Shown in pieces: positions 17,572-24,731 of a stretch of 57,020 bases of DNA (within the stretch, counting starts at the first letter, position 1; every line of letters starts with the position of its first letter). Both the position numbers and the translations under genes were made by a program. The stretch is from Bacilli bacterium (lineage in GTDB: Bacteria > Bacillota_I > Bacilli_A > RF39 > UBA660). A model generated the notes under the pieces. It saw only the letters and a list, made by a program, of their open reading frames with translations, did not search any database and was not told the DNA's origin. The stretch is from the NCBI GenBank assembly GCA_900772095.1, contig CAAGQJ010000001.1, positions 1-57,020 of the forward strand. The letters are read 5' to 3'.

Positions 17572-18495
17572 ATGAATGAAAAGATAAAATATATTATGGA
17601 AACTCAAAAAATTAGAAATAAATTATATAAAGTGGGAGCATATCCTATGGTGGGCCCAAGAGGTCCAAAGGGTGAGCCTGGAAGTGGACTTCAGTTACTT
17701 GGTAATTATAATAGTTATGAGGAATTAATCAAGGAACATCCTACTGGGAATATAGGAGATTGTTATTTAATAAATGGTGTTTTATATGTTTGGGATGCTA
17801 CTAATAGTGTTTGGATGAAAACAAGTAGTATAGAAGGTCCTAAAGGTCCTAAGGGTGAAAAAGGTGAAAAAGGAGATCAAGGTGAGAAAGGCGAGCAAGG
17901 TGTACCTGGTCCAAAAGGGGATAAAGGCGAGAAGGGAGAACAAGGTGAAAAGGGCAAACAAGGCGAGAAAGGCGAGCAAGGTGAAAAAGGAGATCAAGGT
18001 GAAAAGGGTGAACAAGGTGAAAAAGGAGATCAAGGTGAAAAGGGTGAGCAAGGTGAAAAAGGAACGTTAGGACCAACTTCTTATGATGCAGTTTGTTTTG
18101 TAAGTTTTAAGGATTCTACTGGTGCTGGTACGATGACTGTTACTACTACTAGGATTATTCCTGGTGTTTCTGATATTATATCTATTTCTGGTAATCAAAT
18201 AAAGATTTCAAGGACTAGTGTGTTTGAAATTACTTTGTGTGGTAGAATATCTGGTGTTACTAATAATACAGGTGGTAAGTTTTATTTATATAATACCACT
18301 ACTAGTGAAAAAATAAGTGATATGGAATTTGTTCTTGATAAAGGTAGTACTAGTGATATGAATTTTTCTGAAGTTAATTTTGCAGATATTTATACAGGTG
18401 GTAATCTTGAAGTTAGAACTGAAATTATAGGTGATGGTACTGATAATATTTCTTTTTCAATGATTAATGTTATTCTTAAGAGTTATAAGTTATAA
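17572..18495 (+). CDS. collagen-like spore/surface protein
   Basis: 307 residues. A short GPRGPKGEPGSG block is followed by a globular insert with GDCYLINGVLYVWDATNSVW, then about 27 uninterrupted Gly-X-Y triplets rich in GEK, GDQ and GEQ, and a C-terminal beta-rich domain of about 140 residues. The layout resembles exosporium BclA-type proteins, in which a collagen stalk carries a trimeric C-terminal head. There is no signal peptide, consistent with assembly from the mother cell. The start is ATG 17572 behind AGAGGTG; a GTG three codons earlier overlaps that site. Antisense and alternate-frame openings inside the GXY block are artefacts of the repeat. Confidence 0.75.
   Translation: MNEKIKYIMETQKIRNKLYKVGAYPMVGPRGPKGEPGSGLQLLGNYNSYEELIKEHPTGNIGDCYLINGVLYVWDATNSVWMKTSSIEGPKGPKGEKGEKGDQGEKGEQGVPGPKGDKGEKGEQGEKGKQGEKGEQGEKGDQGEKGEQGEKGDQGEKGEQGEKGTLGPTSYDAVCFVSFKDSTGAGTMTVTTTRIIPGVSDIISISGNQIKISRTSVFEITLCGRISGVTNNTGGKFYLYNTTTSEKISDMEFVLDKGSTSDMNFSEVNFADIYTGGNLEVRTEIIGDGTDNISFSMINVILKSYKL
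17839..18075 (+). repeat. Gly-X-Y coding repeat
   Basis: Tandem 9-, 18- and 36-base units of GGTGAAAAAGGAGATCAA type encode the collagen stalk; copies are close enough for length variation by slippage or recombination. Confidence 0.85.
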
Positions 18496-18596
18496 ATATA
18501 GAAATACTAATCTTTGGGGTTGGTATTTTTGGGACTTATTTATAGAATTTTAAAGATGTAACTAGAGAATTCAATACTTTACTATAGGGTTAAAGC

Positions 18597-18624
18597 AAAC
18601 TATCAAAATTATTGATAGTTTTTT
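18597..18624 (+). terminator. terminator after collagen-like gene
   Basis: AAACTATCAA and TTGATAGTTT form a 10-bp stem with a five-base loop, followed by T residues. Confidence 0.8.
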
Positions 18625-18657
18625 AATTTATACATATTATTTATTGGGGAGAATTTT

Positions 18658-19185
18658 ATGAAAATTATTAATGATAGTACAGTGGTTGTTTCTTCTAGTG
18701 TAGAACTTAAAGATGTATTGGAAAGGGATAACGGATATTCTTATGTTTATTTTGATAATGATATAACTTTACAAAGTGGTATTAAAATATCTAGTGCTAA
18801 GGTAAATGTTGTTATTGATGGTACTTATGAAGGAGTTAGATATACATTTACTGATTATGAAAGTCTTTCTAGTGGTGATACTATTTCAGTTAGTTCCCCT
18901 TTGACTTTAAAAGTTGTGGTTTGTAACATGGAGATAGTTGGATATAATTATTATGGCGTTGTTTATGTTCCTGATAGTTCTTCTTATAAAAATACTATAA
19001 TTGAATATAATAATATTCTTTATGAAGGCCCTCAAATATCTTTTCATCCAACAGGCCTTACAAGATTTATAGATTGTGATATTACTATTTCTGATGGAGC
19101 ATTAGTTACAGGTAATGAAGTTGCTGAGTGTAATAAAATTGAAATAGGTGGTGCGACGATTTTATCTTATGGAGCAATGACATAG
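18658..19185 (+). CDS. short beta-helix-like protein, possibly truncated
   Basis: A 175-residue protein of beta-strand-rich sequence (VYFDNDITLQSGIKI, VNVVIDGTYEGVRYTF, RFIDCDITISDGA) resembling the start of a pectate-lyase-like or right-handed beta-helix protein. It has no signal peptide or TM helix. GGGGAG precedes ATG 18658. Such proteins are usually much longer; here the reading frame ends at TAG 19183 and the following bases in that frame do not continue the pattern, so it may have been cut off at the edge of the accessory zone that follows. Function unknown; its place after the collagen-like gene suggests a surface or spore role. Confidence 0.55.
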   Translation: MKIINDSTVVVSSSVELKDVLERDNGYSYVYFDNDITLQSGIKISSAKVNVVIDGTYEGVRYTFTDYESLSSGDTISVSSPLTLKVVVCNMEIVGYNYYGVVYVPDSSSYKNTIIEYNNILYEGPQISFHPTGLTRFIDCDITISDGALVTGNEVAECNKIEIGGATILSYGAMT

Positions 19186-19288
19186 GTCATTTGCGAAAAA
19201 ATAGAAACAAGTAATTGTTTAAATCAATCTATTAATAGTATAACATGTATAATGTTAAACATAAAGATTTCAAAGTTAAATTAAACAA

Positions 19289-19341
19289 TAAAAATCAAGG
19301 CTTATATGAACTGAATTATTCATTAGACCTTGATTTTTTTA
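19289..19341. terminator. bidirectional terminator, long loop
   Basis: AATCAAGG (19293-19300) and CCTTGATT (19328-19335) are flanked by A-rich and T-rich runs, so the element can serve transcripts from both sides. The 27-base loop weakens it. No gene is seen in 19186-19288. Confidence 0.5.
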
Positions 19342-19359
19342 CATTAGTTTTTATAATTT

Positions 19360-20487
19360 TTATTTTTTCTTAGCATCTACAACTATTGTCTTAGTGCATT
19401 TTTTATTTTCCAATGTCCATCCGTTTTCACAGCTAAATACTTTTTTCATTTTTAATTCACACATACCACTTGAGTTTAATGTTCCTGAAGGACAATATTT
19501 AACAATTTTTGCTGGATATTTTGCGTAATAACAATAGCCATTATAATATACTCTACCATGACCATGACTTGAACAATCAGTTGAATCTGATACAGCATAA
19601 TCTTTAATATAATAACACTTTCCTGTATCTTCATCTAATACAGCACTGCTTCCTTTGTAATATCCATTTCCTTGATCTTCACAAACATATTTATACTCCA
19701 CATCTATTTCAGTTGTACAATAATCATAATTCCATGCTCCTGCACTATACCCTTGTGGACATCTACCAGTTGCATTTTTAGTTTCAGTTTTAGTACATTT
19801 AGTTCCGTTTAAAACATAGCCACTTTCACAATAATAAGATACTGTATTTTTATTATCTGTTTGTGTTTTTTCTTTAGTTGTAGTTGTATTTTTATTATCT
19901 GTTTGTGTTTTTTCTTTAGTTGTATTTTTATTTTCTTCTATTTTTTTCCATTTTGCATATAGAGTTGTATCTTCACTTAATAGAGCACCGTTATAAATTG
20001 GTGTTCCATTTTTATCTTCCCATCCGATAAACTTATAACCTGATTTACTTGGCTCAGTTGGAAGTTTTAATTTAACATTTTCATAAATAACAATGTCTTT
20101 AACCTCACTTCCTCCTTTTGAATCAAATTTAATAGTAAATGTTTTTACATCATCATTAAAAATTGCTTTTAATTTAACATTTTTATTAATTTTAGTTTTA
20201 AAATCAAATGGTTTTTCTGCTAAAATGTCTTTTCCATCTTTAACTTCAACAATTTCATACCAATCAACAAATGATTCTCCTAAATCTTCCTTACCTTTAA
20301 TATTACTTGGATTTATTATTTTATTATGTTTAACATATACTACCTGAGCATCTGAACCATTATCTAGATAAAAACTTACCTCATACTTACGATTCAAAAA
20401 AAACACTAAAAAAATAATTATTGCAAGTAATATAAAACCTCCTATTATTTCAAAAATAATCCTTCTTTTTTTGTCATTTTTAGACAT
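19360..20487 (-). CDS. membrane protein with InlB B-repeat and Cys-rich tail
   Basis: 375 residues in type II orientation: a basic N-terminus, one TM helix (about 9-31), a beta-rich domain, an InlB B-repeat/Flg_new unit (about 113-185; FTIKFDSKGGSEVKDI...PSKSGYKFIGWED...LYAKWKK), a linker with two copies of TKEKTQTDNKNT, and a Cys-rich C-terminal region with repeated CPSG and CENG...KKCTKT modules. This layout is common in surface proteins of gut Firmicutes, with adhesion as the usual guess. AGGAGG precedes ATG 20487. It is convergent with the preceding + strand genes. Confidence 0.65.
   Translation of the reverse strand: MSKNDKKRRIIFEIIGGFILLAIIIFLVFFLNRKYEVSFYLDNGSDAQVVYVKHNKIINPSNIKGKEDLGESFVDWYEIVEVKDGKDILAEKPFDFKTKINKNVKLKAIFNDDVKTFTIKFDSKGGSEVKDIVIYENVKLKLPTEPSKSGYKFIGWEDKNGTPIYNGALLSEDTTLYAKWKKIEENKNTTKEKTQTDNKNTTTTKEKTQTDNKNTVSYYCESGYVLNGTKCTKTETKNATGRCPQGYSAGAWNYDYCTTEIDVEYKYVCEDQGNGYYKGSSAVLDEDTGKCYYIKDYAVSDSTDCSSHGHGRVYYNGYCYYAKYPAKIVKYCPSGTLNSSGMCELKMKKVFSCENGWTLENKKCTKTIVVDAKKK
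19848..19930 (-). repeat. coding repeat in linker of the InlB-type protein
   Basis: Two near-identical copies of a block encoding TKEKTQTDNKNT, separated by two extra Thr codons in one copy. Confidence 0.7.
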
Positions 20488-20805
20488 AATCGTTCCTCCT
20501 TAAATACATTATACTATAAAATTATTTATTTTAAAACATTTTTTTAATTAAATTATAATTGATAGTTTTTTTGTATTTAAATCTCTGTAGTAAACAAATC
20601 CGCGCCCATTGAATAAAAGATATGTAATTTCTCTATATAGCCTATATTAGTAGGTTTTAACTTTAATAAACCTACCATTAATGAAAATAGGTTTAGTACT
20701 ATTAAGCATACAAGCTCATTCAACTTTTCTTTTAAGCTCATAACTTATTTTAATTTCTTGTTTGATTATTTTTATCATAATATCATCAACACCTTTCTTA
20801 AACGA

Positions 20806-20913
20806 CAAAAAATCAATCATTTCTGATTGATTTAATCATTAACATCGCTTTGGTTCGACGATTTTTGCTTCTGGAGCGGTTTAAATACATCTTACGAACT
20901 CGCTTTCTTTCTA
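20806..20913 (-). ncRNA. candidate small RNA or small basic peptide transcript
   Basis: On the minus strand a strong promoter (see next entry) is followed by about 108 bases and an excellent terminator: a 9-bp perfect stem AATCAATCA/TGATTGATT closed by GAAA (20811-20832), then T residues. The transcript holds a 25-codon frame (20890-20813) starting ATGTATTTAAAC and rich in Arg and Lys, but it has no ribosome binding site and its stop lies in the terminator. GTTCG and CGAAC segments can pair internally. I do not recognise it as SRP RNA, 6S RNA or tmRNA. The rest of 20488-21050 shows no further gene; TAGGTTT/AAACCTA near 20651-20678 could form another hairpin. Confidence 0.5.
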
Positions 20914-20919
20914 TATATG

Positions 20920-20948
20920 ATTATACATCATTTTTTCTTAAATGACAA
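20920..20948 (-). promoter_or_regulatory. sigma-A-type promoter of the candidate sRNA
   Basis: On the minus strand TTGTCA (20948-20943), a 17-base spacer and TATAAT (20925-20920): close to consensus with ideal spacing. Confidence 0.65.
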
Positions 20949-21050
20949 ATTTTAATAATTAACCTTTTAATAATATTTCAATAATTAAAATCTATTTTCA
21001 TGTTATAATTATACATAGAACTGAAAGACAAATAGTTAAAGGAGGCCATT

Positions 21051-21218
21051 ATGAAAAAGAATATATTTAAAATTGTTTTAATGATTTTAGGAATAGGAAT
21101 TTTAGATTATGGAATTATTACTGAAATTGATGGTATAGGAAGATTTGCCATGATTTTATTTGGAACTTTATTTTCTATTATTGCTTGTTTAATTTCGTTT
21201 GATAAGAAAGAAAAATAG
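21051..21218 (+). CDS. small two-TM membrane protein (55 aa)
   Basis: A short gene with a strong ribosome binding site (AAAGGAGG ending 6 bases before ATG 21051) encoding MKKNIFKIVLMILGIGILDY... with two hydrophobic segments (about 5-20 and 31-48) and a DKKEK tail. Family unknown. It is followed 22 bases later by the AlkD-like gene and probably shares its transcript. Confidence 0.6.
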   Translation: MKKNIFKIVLMILGIGILDYGIITEIDGIGRFAMILFGTLFSIIACLISFDKKEK

Positions 21219-21240
21219 TAATTTGTGGAGTTGATAAAAT

Positions 21241-21900
21241 ATGGATAAGTATTTAGAAATAAAAAAATTATTTGAATCCAAAGAAGATAAAGAGAATGCT
21301 ATAGCTATGTCAAAGTATATGAGAAATATGTTTGATTTTTATGGACTCTCTACTCCTAAAAGGAAAGAAATATATAATGATTTTATTAAATCTGAAAAGA
21401 AATCTAAAAAAATAGATTGGACTTTTTTAGATAAGTGTTATGAAGATCCTCATAGAGAGTTCCAATATCTTGTTTCAGATTATTTATTAGCAACGAAAGA
21501 GTATGTAACTTTTGAAGATATTTCAAAAATAAGAAATTATATAATTCAAAAATCATGGTGGGATACAATAGACTTTTTATGTAAAGTCATTGGTGATGTA
21601 GAACTACGAGATCCAAGAGTAAAAAAATTAATGCTTAAATGGTCTAATGATGAGAATATTTGGATTAAAAGAAGTGCAATAGAACATCAATTAAATTTAA
21701 AAGATAAAACAGATTGTGAACTGTTAGAAAAAATAATAGTTAATTGTTTTGGAACAGATGAATTTTTTATCAATAAAGCAATCGGATGGGCTTTAAGAGA
21801 ATATTCAAAAACTAATCCTAAATGGGTAAGAGATTTTATTGATAAGTATAACGATAAAATGAATAATTTAAGTATAAAAGAAGCAAGTAAATATATTTAA
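21241..21900 (+). CDS. AlkD-like DNA alkylation repair protein
   Basis: A 219-residue all-helical protein of the DNA alkylation repair family (PF08713; AlkC/AlkD type HEAT-like repeats). AlkD excises positively charged alkylpurines without base flipping. Landmarks of the B. cereus AlkD DNA-facing site appear in place: SWWDTIDFL (Trp and Asp of the W109/D113 pair), NIWIKRSAI (R148 equivalent) and IGWALREYSK (W187 equivalent). The ribosome binding site is GGAG before TTGATAAAAT. Codon and base use look more A-rich than the flanking core genes, which fits an accessory gene. The 19-bp direct repeat starts 5 bases after its stop. Confidence 0.85.
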   Translation: MDKYLEIKKLFESKEDKENAIAMSKYMRNMFDFYGLSTPKRKEIYNDFIKSEKKSKKIDWTFLDKCYEDPHREFQYLVSDYLLATKEYVTFEDISKIRNYIIQKSWWDTIDFLCKVIGDVELRDPRVKKLMLKWSNDENIWIKRSAIEHQLNLKDKTDCELLEKIIVNCFGTDEFFINKAIGWALREYSKTNPKWVRDFIDKYNDKMNNLSIKEASKYI

Positions 21901-21905
21901 TTAAC

Positions 21906-21924
21906 AATACAAATTACAATTTAT
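21906..21924 (+). repeat. 19-bp direct repeat, copy 1
   Basis: AATACAAATTACAATTTAT, identical to 23071-23089; the two copies flank the DUF3781 and MerR genes. Confidence 0.85.
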
Positions 21925-21938
21925 GGAGTTGATAATAA

Positions 21939-22184
21939 ATGAATAAAGAAATATTATTATCTAATATAGGTAAAATTCATACTACCAAAATGGGTATTGA
22001 TAGAATTAAGAGAAATCTTAAATTAGATACTAATGATGTAGTTAATTATTGTAAAAATAAAGTATTAGATAAAGATTGTAATATATATAAACAAGGCAAG
22101 AACTGGTATTGTGAAATTGATAATATAAAGATAACTATTAACTCATATAGTTATACAATTATTACAGCACATACTATTAAATAA
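21939..22184 (+). CDS. DUF3781 family protein
   Basis: An 81-residue protein matching the DUF3781 pattern: IGKIHTTKMGIDRIKRNLKLD, VVNYCKNKV, KGKNWYCEI-like QGKNWYCEI, and ITINSYSYTIITAH near the C-terminus. Function is unknown in this family. GGAG precedes ATG 21939 within a block (GGAGTTGATAA) shared with the upstream alkD gene. It lies between the two 19-bp direct repeats. Confidence 0.7.
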   Translation: MNKEILLSNIGKIHTTKMGIDRIKRNLKLDTNDVVNYCKNKVLDKDCNIYKQGKNWYCEIDNIKITINSYSYTIITAHTIK

Positions 22185-22223
22185 ATTAGAATTTAATAAT
22201 TTAAAAAATTTCATTAAAAATTA

Positions 22224-22254
22224 TTGACTCTCCCCTTAGAGTAGGTTGTATAAA
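22224..22254 (+). promoter_or_regulatory. MerR-type promoter and operator
   Basis: TTGACT (22224-22229), a 19-base spacer and TATAAA (22249-22254). The overlong 19-base spacer is the hallmark of MerR-regulated promoters. Inside it lies a dyad, ACTCT-CCCCTT-AGAGT (22227-22242), very like BmrR/TipA-type operators. It faces the MerR gene, implying autoregulation. Confidence 0.75.
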
Positions 22255-22273
22255 TAATTTGAGAAGGCAAGAT

Positions 22274-23071
22274 ATGTATAAAATAGGAGATTTTTCTAAA
22301 ATGTCTAAAACCACCATAAAGGCATTAAGATACTATGAAAAAGAAGGATTATTAAAACCTGCTTTTATAGACCAAGATACGAGTTATAGGTATTATGAAA
22401 GTAGTCAGTTAGTTGATATTTCAAAGATAATATCCTTAAGGCAAATAGGTTTATCAATTAAAGACATTAAAAAAGTTTTAGATGGACAAGATATGTCGTT
22501 AATTCTTAATAAAAGAAAAAATGAAATTGAGAAAAATATTGCTAATTTTAATATTGAGCTTTCTAAAATAAATTATTTATTGGAGGAAAACAATATGAAA
22601 AATGAGATTTTTATCAAAGACATTCCAGGTTACATTATTTATTATCGTGATGGAATGATAGAGAATTTTAGTAAAATTACAGAATTTGTTTTACAATCAG
22701 GAACAGAATGTGCAAAAGCAAATCCAAATTTAAAGTGCATAACTCCAGATTATTGCTATATTAGTTATTTAGATGGAGAATACAAAGAAAAAGATATTAA
22801 GATTAGATATGCACAAGCAGTAGAAAAATTAGGAAATGAAACTGATAGTGTTAAATTTATGAAATCAAATCCTATTACAGCAGTATGTATTTATCATAAA
22901 GGAGCTTATAATAATTTAAGAGATTCTTATAATATTATTTTAAAGTACATTGAAGATAATGAATATGAGATAATAGATAATGCGAGAGAATGTTATATTG
23001 ATGGATGTTGGAATAAAGAAAATGAAGAAGATTATTTAACAGAGATTCAATTTCCTGTTAAGAAAAGATAA
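22274..23071 (+). CDS. MerR-family regulator with GyrI-like effector domain
   Basis: 265 residues. N-terminal MerR winged helix (YKIGDFSKMSKTTIKALRYYEKEGLLKP; SYRYYESSQL; ISLRQIGLSIKDIKKVL), a helical linker (about 80-115), and a C-terminal GyrI/BmrR-like ligand-binding domain ending in CYIDGCWNKENEEDYLTEIQFPV. Such proteins (BmrR, TipA-like) untwist 19-bp-spacer promoters on binding multidrug-like ligands. The start is ATG 22274 with GAGAAGG; an in-frame TTG at 22259 precedes that site. No drug pump is adjacent, so the target besides itself is unknown. Confidence 0.85.
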   Translation: MYKIGDFSKMSKTTIKALRYYEKEGLLKPAFIDQDTSYRYYESSQLVDISKIISLRQIGLSIKDIKKVLDGQDMSLILNKRKNEIEKNIANFNIELSKINYLLEENNMKNEIFIKDIPGYIIYYRDGMIENFSKITEFVLQSGTECAKANPNLKCITPDYCYISYLDGEYKEKDIKIRYAQAVEKLGNETDSVKFMKSNPITAVCIYHKGAYNNLRDSYNIILKYIEDNEYEIIDNARECYIDGCWNKENEEDYLTEIQFPVKKR

Positions 23072-23089
23072 ATACAAATTACAATTTAT
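23071..23089 (+). repeat. 19-bp direct repeat, copy 2
   Basis: Exact copy of 21906-21924, beginning on the last base of the MerR stop codon. Confidence 0.85.
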
Positions 23090-23094
23090 TAGTG

Positions 23095-23126
23095 AGATTA
23101 GTTTTAAATAAACTAGTCTTTTTTTA
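23095..23126 (+). terminator. terminator after MerR gene
   Basis: AGATTAGTTT and AAACTAGTCT pair (one G-T) around TAAAT, followed by a T-run. Confidence 0.8.
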
Positions 23127-23213
23127 TGAAAGAAAAAGCAATTGCAAATGTCATAGTCATGAATTTATTATGCATATTTCTATATTAACATAAAACAAAA
23201 TTCTTTATATAAC

Positions 23214-23239
23214 AAAAAAGCTAACTATTTCTAGTTAGC
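23214..23239 (-). terminator. terminator of tRNA-Gly
   Basis: On the minus strand GCTAACTA and TAGTTAGC form a perfect 8-bp stem with a GAAA tetraloop, followed by TTTTTT. Confidence 0.85.
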
Positions 23240-23282
23240 ATCTATTACTCTCAGAAGTTAATTTCCGAGTTTCCTATCAATC

Positions 23283-23357
23283 TGGAGCAAATGACGGGAA
23301 TCGAACCCGCATCCTAGCCTTGGCAAGGCCATGTTCTAACCATTGAACCACATCTGC
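23283..23357 (-). tRNA. tRNA-Gly (GCC)
   Basis: Read on the minus strand: acceptor GCAGATG pairs with CATTTGC, the anticodon loop is TTGCCAA giving GCC, the T-loop is TTCGATT, the discriminator is T, and CCA is encoded at the 3' end (23283-23285). Confidence 0.95.
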
Positions 23358-23375
23358 AAAAATTAATATAATGCT

Positions 23376-23404
23376 ATTATATAATGTTTAATTATAAAAA
23401 TCAA
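23376..23404 (-). promoter_or_regulatory. promoter of tRNA-Gly
   Basis: Minus strand TTGATT (23404-23399), a 17-base spacer and TATAAT (23381-23376), 18 bases before the tRNA. A second TATATT lies closer to the gene. Confidence 0.6.
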
Positions 23405-23422
23405 CATATATTAATTATTTTT

Positions 23423-24127
23423 TTATTTTTTTGTATTTATAATTTCTTTTTTAATTGATTTTGGGATTTGATTACTTATTTTTTTCTTAAAATCAGAGTA
23501 GTTAATTAGAATACTGGGATAGGAGTTTTTTAAACGTTTATATAAATATGAATTATTATTTATCCATTTTAATACTTCTTTTCTTATATATTCGGTTGAA
23601 TCTCCAGTAGTTTTTATTTTATTTTTAATTTTAAGTGTTACTATTAATGATATTGTATAATCTATGACAAATATAACAAATATGATAAAAGCAATTGTAT
23701 TTAGTAAGTTTATTGGTATTAAATCAACTAAGTATACTATTGTTGGGTTTAAGATATAATATACAAAGCATCCCAGTATTCCGAATGGTATCATTGTTTC
23801 TAAGCATATTCTTCCATTTAAATTAAATTTTTTACTTGAATAGTCCCACCACTTTGCATCAAATAGTTTTTCCATGAAATATGATGTTAAGTATTCTAGA
23901 ACAGAACATATTAAAATAGATTTTAAAAATACACTTAATATGTCGTTTGTATTATTTCCAATTAAATGTAGTATTCCCAAAACACCAAATCCGTATATAG
24001 TGCAAAGTGGTCCAATTATAAAGCCTCTGTTGATAAATCTTTTATATTCTATAAATTTATCTGTTACTTCAATACACCATCCTAGGAAGGAATAGATAAT
24101 AAAGTATAAAAAGTATTTTGATATCAT
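23423..24127 (-). CDS. CmpB-family putative ABC transporter permease
   Basis: 234 residues with about five TM helices and the CmpB-like (PF06541) pattern: FLGWCIEVTDKFIEYKRFINRGFIIGPLCTIYG near the N-terminus, ICSVLEYLTSYFMEKLFDAKWWDYSSKKFNLNGRICLETMIPFG in the middle, and a basic cytoplasmic tail. The family is called an ABC permease in databases, but the biochemical role is not established. It stands alone on the minus strand with the HAD gene upstream. Confidence 0.7.
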   Translation of the reverse strand: MISKYFLYFIIYSFLGWCIEVTDKFIEYKRFINRGFIIGPLCTIYGFGVLGILHLIGNNTNDILSVFLKSILICSVLEYLTSYFMEKLFDAKWWDYSSKKFNLNGRICLETMIPFGILGCFVYYILNPTIVYLVDLIPINLLNTIAFIIFVIFVIDYTISLIVTLKIKNKIKTTGDSTEYIRKEVLKWINNNSYLYKRLKNSYPSILINYSDFKKKISNQIPKSIKKEIINTKK

Positions 24128-24166
24128 TTAAATCACCATTTCTTTCCATTTAATTATATTTAATTT

Positions 24167-24625
24167 TTAGTCTATTAATTCAGAATCTTGAAATAAAATA
24201 ATATTTTTAAGGTTTTTATTTATTTCGTATAAGACATCGTTGTCATCGTCTACTACAATTATTTTTTTATTAGTTTTTACTTCTTCTAGGAAGTTTTTCT
24301 TTAATATTTTTGCAAGGTTATTAGAATATTTTTCTCTTGATAGTATATGTCTATGTTCTTTTTTGAAAAATGGGGCATAGCAATCTAACCAGTTGTTTTT
24401 TTCTTGTTCTTGTTTATTTAGTTTACATATTGATAGTATGTGTAATTCTATATTTTTATTTTTTGATAGAGTTTTAAAGATATTTATGTTATTATATAAT
24501 GGTCTTTTGTTTTCGAAGTCAAAAGGTTTATTAATTTCATATGAAGCAATTACACCATCCATGTCTACAAACATGATGATTTCTTCTTCTTTTGCTATGT
24601 TATTTATTATTTTTAAGAAATGCAT
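24167..24625 (-). CDS. HAD-superfamily hydrolase, 5'-nucleotidase-like
   Basis: 152 residues. HAD motif I is FVDMDGVIASYE; the acidic motif IV is IIVVDDDNDVLYEI; a middle segment (LHILSICK) corresponds to motif II. The DMDGV start and small cap region resemble 5'(3')-deoxyribonucleotidases (NT5C type). The start is chosen at ATG 24625, because GGAGGT lies 7 bases upstream; a longer frame reaches back to 24691 but its extra N-terminus has no ribosome binding site. Substrate not determinable. Confidence 0.6.
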   Translation of the reverse strand: MHFLKIINNIAKEEEIIMFVDMDGVIASYEINKPFDFENKRPLYNNINIFKTLSKNKNIELHILSICKLNKQEQEKNNWLDCYAPFFKKEHRHILSREKYSNNLAKILKKNFLEEVKTNKKIIVVDDDNDVLYEINKNLKNIILFQDSELID

Positions 24626-24731
24626 ATTTACCTCCGTACTATTTAATAATAACATAAACTTATTTAAATTCAAATATTTTTTATGTTTCATATGATAAAA
24701 AAATTGTATAATTATGTTGGGAAGTGATAAG

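Noticed and set aside
17782..18076. Open frames on both strands inside the collagen Gly-X-Y region
   Set aside because: They result from the 9-base periodicity of the GXY repeat; they have no ribosome binding sites and give low-complexity products.
20488..20800. A protein-coding gene in the gap before the candidate sRNA
   Set aside because: No frame of useful length with a ribosome binding site was seen on either strand; only short hairpins are present.
24626..24691. N-terminal extension of the HAD protein
   Set aside because: No ribosome binding site upstream, while GGAGGT precedes ATG 24625 at ideal spacing.
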